From Mactromeris polynyma (taxonomy: Eukaryota > Mollusca > Bivalvia > Venerida > Mactridae): a DNA stretch of 64,000 nucleotides. Made by a program: the position numbers and the translations under genes. The stretch's first letter is position 1, and every line of letters starts with the position of its first letter. The notes beneath the pieces were generated by a model. That model was given only the letters and a program-made list of their open reading frames with translations, made no database searches and was not told the DNA's origin. Positions 61,823-64,000 of the stretch are shown piece after piece. The stretch is taken from positions 4,422,912 to 4,486,911 of the forward strand of contig JASFXZ010000014.1 of assembly GCA_032209605.1 (NCBI GenBank), given 5' to 3'.

Positions 61823-62033
61823 TGTTCTGCTGTCTTGTCGCTGAAAGTAATTGTTAATCAAATTGTTAAAATCATATTGTACAACAATACAGGTATAGTC
61901 AACCAAATAGAGCAGATTGATCTAATATCAGTTATAAATCCATTATTTCAGAGGAGAGGAATTTCATGTAAACTCTGACTATAGATATGGTATTAGGAGC
62001 ATTAGGTAGGAGCACACGAGATTGTCATGAGTT

Positions 62034-62331
62034 CTCTCTCTTTATTCTTTCTAAAGTTTTCTCCCTTTGTTCTTTCTATAGTTCTCTCCCTTTGTTCCTT
62101 CTATAGTTCTCTCCCTTTGTTCCTTCTATAGTTCTCTCCCTTTGTTCCTTCTATAGTTCTCTCCCTTTGTTCCTTCTATAGTTCTCTCCCTTTGTTCCTT
62201 CTATAGTTCTCTCCCTTTGTCCCTTCTATAGTTCTCTCCCTTTGTTCCTTCTATAGTTCTCTCCCTTTGTTCCTTCTATAGTTCTCTCCCTTTGTTCCTT
62301 CTATAGTTCTCTCCCTTTGTCCCTTCTATAG
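62034..62331. repeat. 25-bp minisatellite, about 12 copies
   Basis: The unit ttctctccctttgttccttc plus tatag repeats at exactly 25 bp. Variants are gtccc for gttcc. It is strongly pyrimidine-biased on the + strand. Confidence 0.97.
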
Positions 62332-62334
62332 GAT

Positions 62335-62352
62335 ATGTATATATATATATAT
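62335..62352. repeat. (TA)n microsatellite
   Basis: About eight TA units separate the 25-bp and 39-bp arrays. Confidence 0.9.
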
Positions 62353-62382
62353 ACATTTGTATATAGTACAAGGAGTGTAACG

Positions 62383-62740
62383 TTTTTCACAGCCTCTATA
62401 CGTAACATACACTATTAAAGGGACATCACAGCCTCTATACGTAACATACACTACTGAAGGGACATCACAGCCTCTATACGTAACATACACTACTGAAGGG
62501 ACATCACAGCCTCTATACGTAAAATACATTACTAAAGGGACATCACAGCCTCTATATGTTACATACACTACTGAAGGGACATCACAGCCTCTATACGTAA
62601 CATACACTACTGAAGGGACATCACAGCCTCTATACGTAACACATACTACTGAAGGGACATCACAGCCTCTATACGTAACATATACTACTGAAGGGACATC
62701 ACAGCCTCTATACGTAACATATACTACTGAAGGGACACAG
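62383..62740. repeat. 39-bp minisatellite, 9 copies
   Basis: The unit contains agggacatcacagcctctat and acgtaacatacactactga. Since 39 is divisible by three, the - strand reads as a repeated VPSVVYVTYRGCD peptide, which is an artefact. Confidence 0.96.
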
Positions 62741-62815
62741 GGACAGAGCTCTTGAAAGGATAAAGGGAGAGAACTCAATATCCCTGTGGGTAGGAGTGTC
62801 ATGACATGCATGAAG

Positions 62816-63810
62816 CTTACCACAATATATTACAATACATCAGCAACGGATCCCAATATGTACCACAATATAATGCTCCATTAACCTATGACTGAAGCTA
62901 TTTAACTTCCCTGAACAGTTATATTAAAATATTAACTCTTCAAAATATGTTACAAATATAAACATGCACAAACGCTAAAACAAAAGTTACGATATCAATC
63001 TCATTTGAGTTTACGACTAATATGACTATGAAGTTTTCATGACGAGATAATATAATTCATATTGTTTTAGTTTGTAGTCTGACAGCATCTTTCTAGCATA
63101 TGTCCCACAAGTACTTGAAAGAAACGTACGTGTAATAGGCCTCTGTGTAAGTTAATCAAATAAATCCACAAAACAATTATTTATGGTAGTTTACAAATTT
63201 TCGACTTGATTTCATTGTGTAAGACACTATGTTCATGTATGTAGTCCATTTAAAACTCGTTAATTTACAGTTACTTTATCGGGTCCCTCATTACATTATT
63301 ACGAAGCTTCCGGGGACGAATGATAGCACCTCGCATACACTAATTCATCCGAAAGTCTGATAATTACAACAATCGAAATAAGTGAAATACTTTCTTACAA
63401 GTTGAATACTTCGAGAAAAAGTAAAATGAACCTTTAAGAGCATGCACTTGCCTCAAAACTGCAACATATCTCCTTAATATTATATTGAGGACGAACTGGT
63501 CGGGGGAGTAAAGTCCTCAGACGTCGGCATTAATTCTCCCCTATTGAATGTACGCACGCATTTAAAGTACGATACATTATACATGATGGGGCGTCGAATG
63601 GTAGTCTGGAGGCGTGGCCTATGCATAATCGTTGATTCTCCCCCTATTGCATTTAAACGGGAGCCAGTGCATTATATAGGTAACTTATTCTCTCTCTTTT
63701 ATTCTAGATTTAAACAAAAGTTTTCTCTCATTTTATCTATAGAGAAATCTAAATCGCCATGTCTTTATTTAAAAAAAACTGCTGAAGACTACTTTTATTG
63801 GGTATCTATT
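62816..63810. other. Upstream of LDAH; possible 5' exon or promoter, unproven
   Basis: AT-rich. No TATA or CpG-rich promoter is clear. On the - strand near 63450 the sequence ttttgag followed by gcaagt resembles a GC-AG donor, and could end a noncoding LDAH exon, but nothing else supports it. Confidence 0.25.
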
Positions 63811-63840
63811 ATACTGGGACCAATATATTGGTCCCAGTAT
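63811..63840. repeat. Perfect 30-bp palindrome
   Basis: Arm atactgggaccaata is followed directly by its exact reverse complement, with no spacer. In single strands it would fold as a hairpin with almost no loop. Confidence 0.97.
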
Positions 63841-63867
63841 TATACAACTATAATTATATACTTAATG

Positions 63868-64000
63868 TTAGACACATAGGCGTACGTTCAATGCGTGATA
63901 CTCAAAGAAAGATACTTTGGCCTTCACTAAATAAGAGGTGCACAATGTCAGCAATTGGACGTACGTTCATTATATGATACTCAAAGTAAGCTACTTAGGC
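63868..64000. repeat. 88-bp direct repeat at the window edge
   Basis: ggcgtacgttcaatgcgtga, tactcaaagaaagatacttt at about 63869 recurs as ggacgtacgttcattatatg, atactcaaagtaagctactt at about 63957. The second copy runs to the end of the window, so the array may continue. Confidence 0.7.

Larger units (their letters stand above)
61995..62815. mobile_element. Candidate TIR element with two satellite cores
   Basis: The left end (ggtaggagcac, tgtcatgagttctctctctt, tattctttc) is inverted on the right (gaaaggataaagggagagaa, actcaatatccctgtgggta, ggagtgtcatgaca). Between them are a 25-bp array, a TA microsatellite and a 39-bp array. A fragment of the left end occurs at about 58975. No coding sequence is seen. 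It lies upstream of LDAH coding exon 1, probably in a 5' intron. Confidence 0.55.

Noticed and set aside
61823..61906. N-terminal extension of LDAH from an upstream ATG at 61906
   Set aside because: An acceptor (actttcag) lies between that ATG and the conserved region, and the extension has no family similarity that I can see.
62326..62823. A 165-codon - strand frame with repeated VPSVVYVTYRGCD
   Set aside because: It is a reading of the 39-bp array; no conserved domain and no start or splice support.

Overview
The window looks like gene-poor nuclear DNA from a mollusc, probably a bivalve. It is AT-rich, with large introns, GT-AG splice sites and a dense load of SINEs, TIR elements and minisatellites. 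Several dispersed repeats resemble repeats I know from molluscan genomes. The species call is an inference; the protein matches only show an animal.

There are two host genes, both for lipid metabolism and arranged tail to tail. On the + strand, 25060-44018 holds phosphatidylserine synthase 1 (PTDSS1-like). Eleven coding exons are visible, encoding about 413 residues with every expected catalytic residue. The first coding exon (about 60 residues in the human protein) was not found and may lie upstream of the window. On the - strand, 59395-61822 holds a complete lipid droplet-associated hydrolase (LDAH-like) of 304 residues in three coding exons, with an intact Ser-Asp-His triad. About 15.4 kb separates the two stop codons.

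A full-length CR1/Jockey-group LINE lies at about 8769-14978. Both ORFs are intact: ORF1 has a coiled coil, an SGNH esterase and a CCHC knuckle; ORF2 has an endonuclease and a reverse transcriptase. The ORFs share one reading frame and are separated by a single TAG. The LINE seems to have landed inside an older tRNA-derived SINE, which fixes its ends.

Most of the remaining sequence is repeats. There are at least fifteen tandem arrays with units of 21-145 bp. The largest are a 43-bp array at 3617-8023, a 73-bp array at 17550-23495 and a 52-bp array at 52677-55484. Several arrays lie between terminal inverted repeats, so they appear to be expanded cores of non-autonomous DNA elements (17405-23524, about 27028-28835, about 61995-62815). 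At 46682-49403 elements are nested inside one another: an outer TA-flanked TIR element contains a second TIR element, which contains both a SINE with a perfect 15-bp target duplication and a third TIR element.

I see no prokaryotic features, CRISPR array, rRNA or convincing functional tRNA. The most unusual content is structural: satellite-cored TIR elements, nested insertions, a duplicated splice acceptor beside a PTDSS1 exon, a candidate 21-nt microexon and a perfect 30-bp palindrome.
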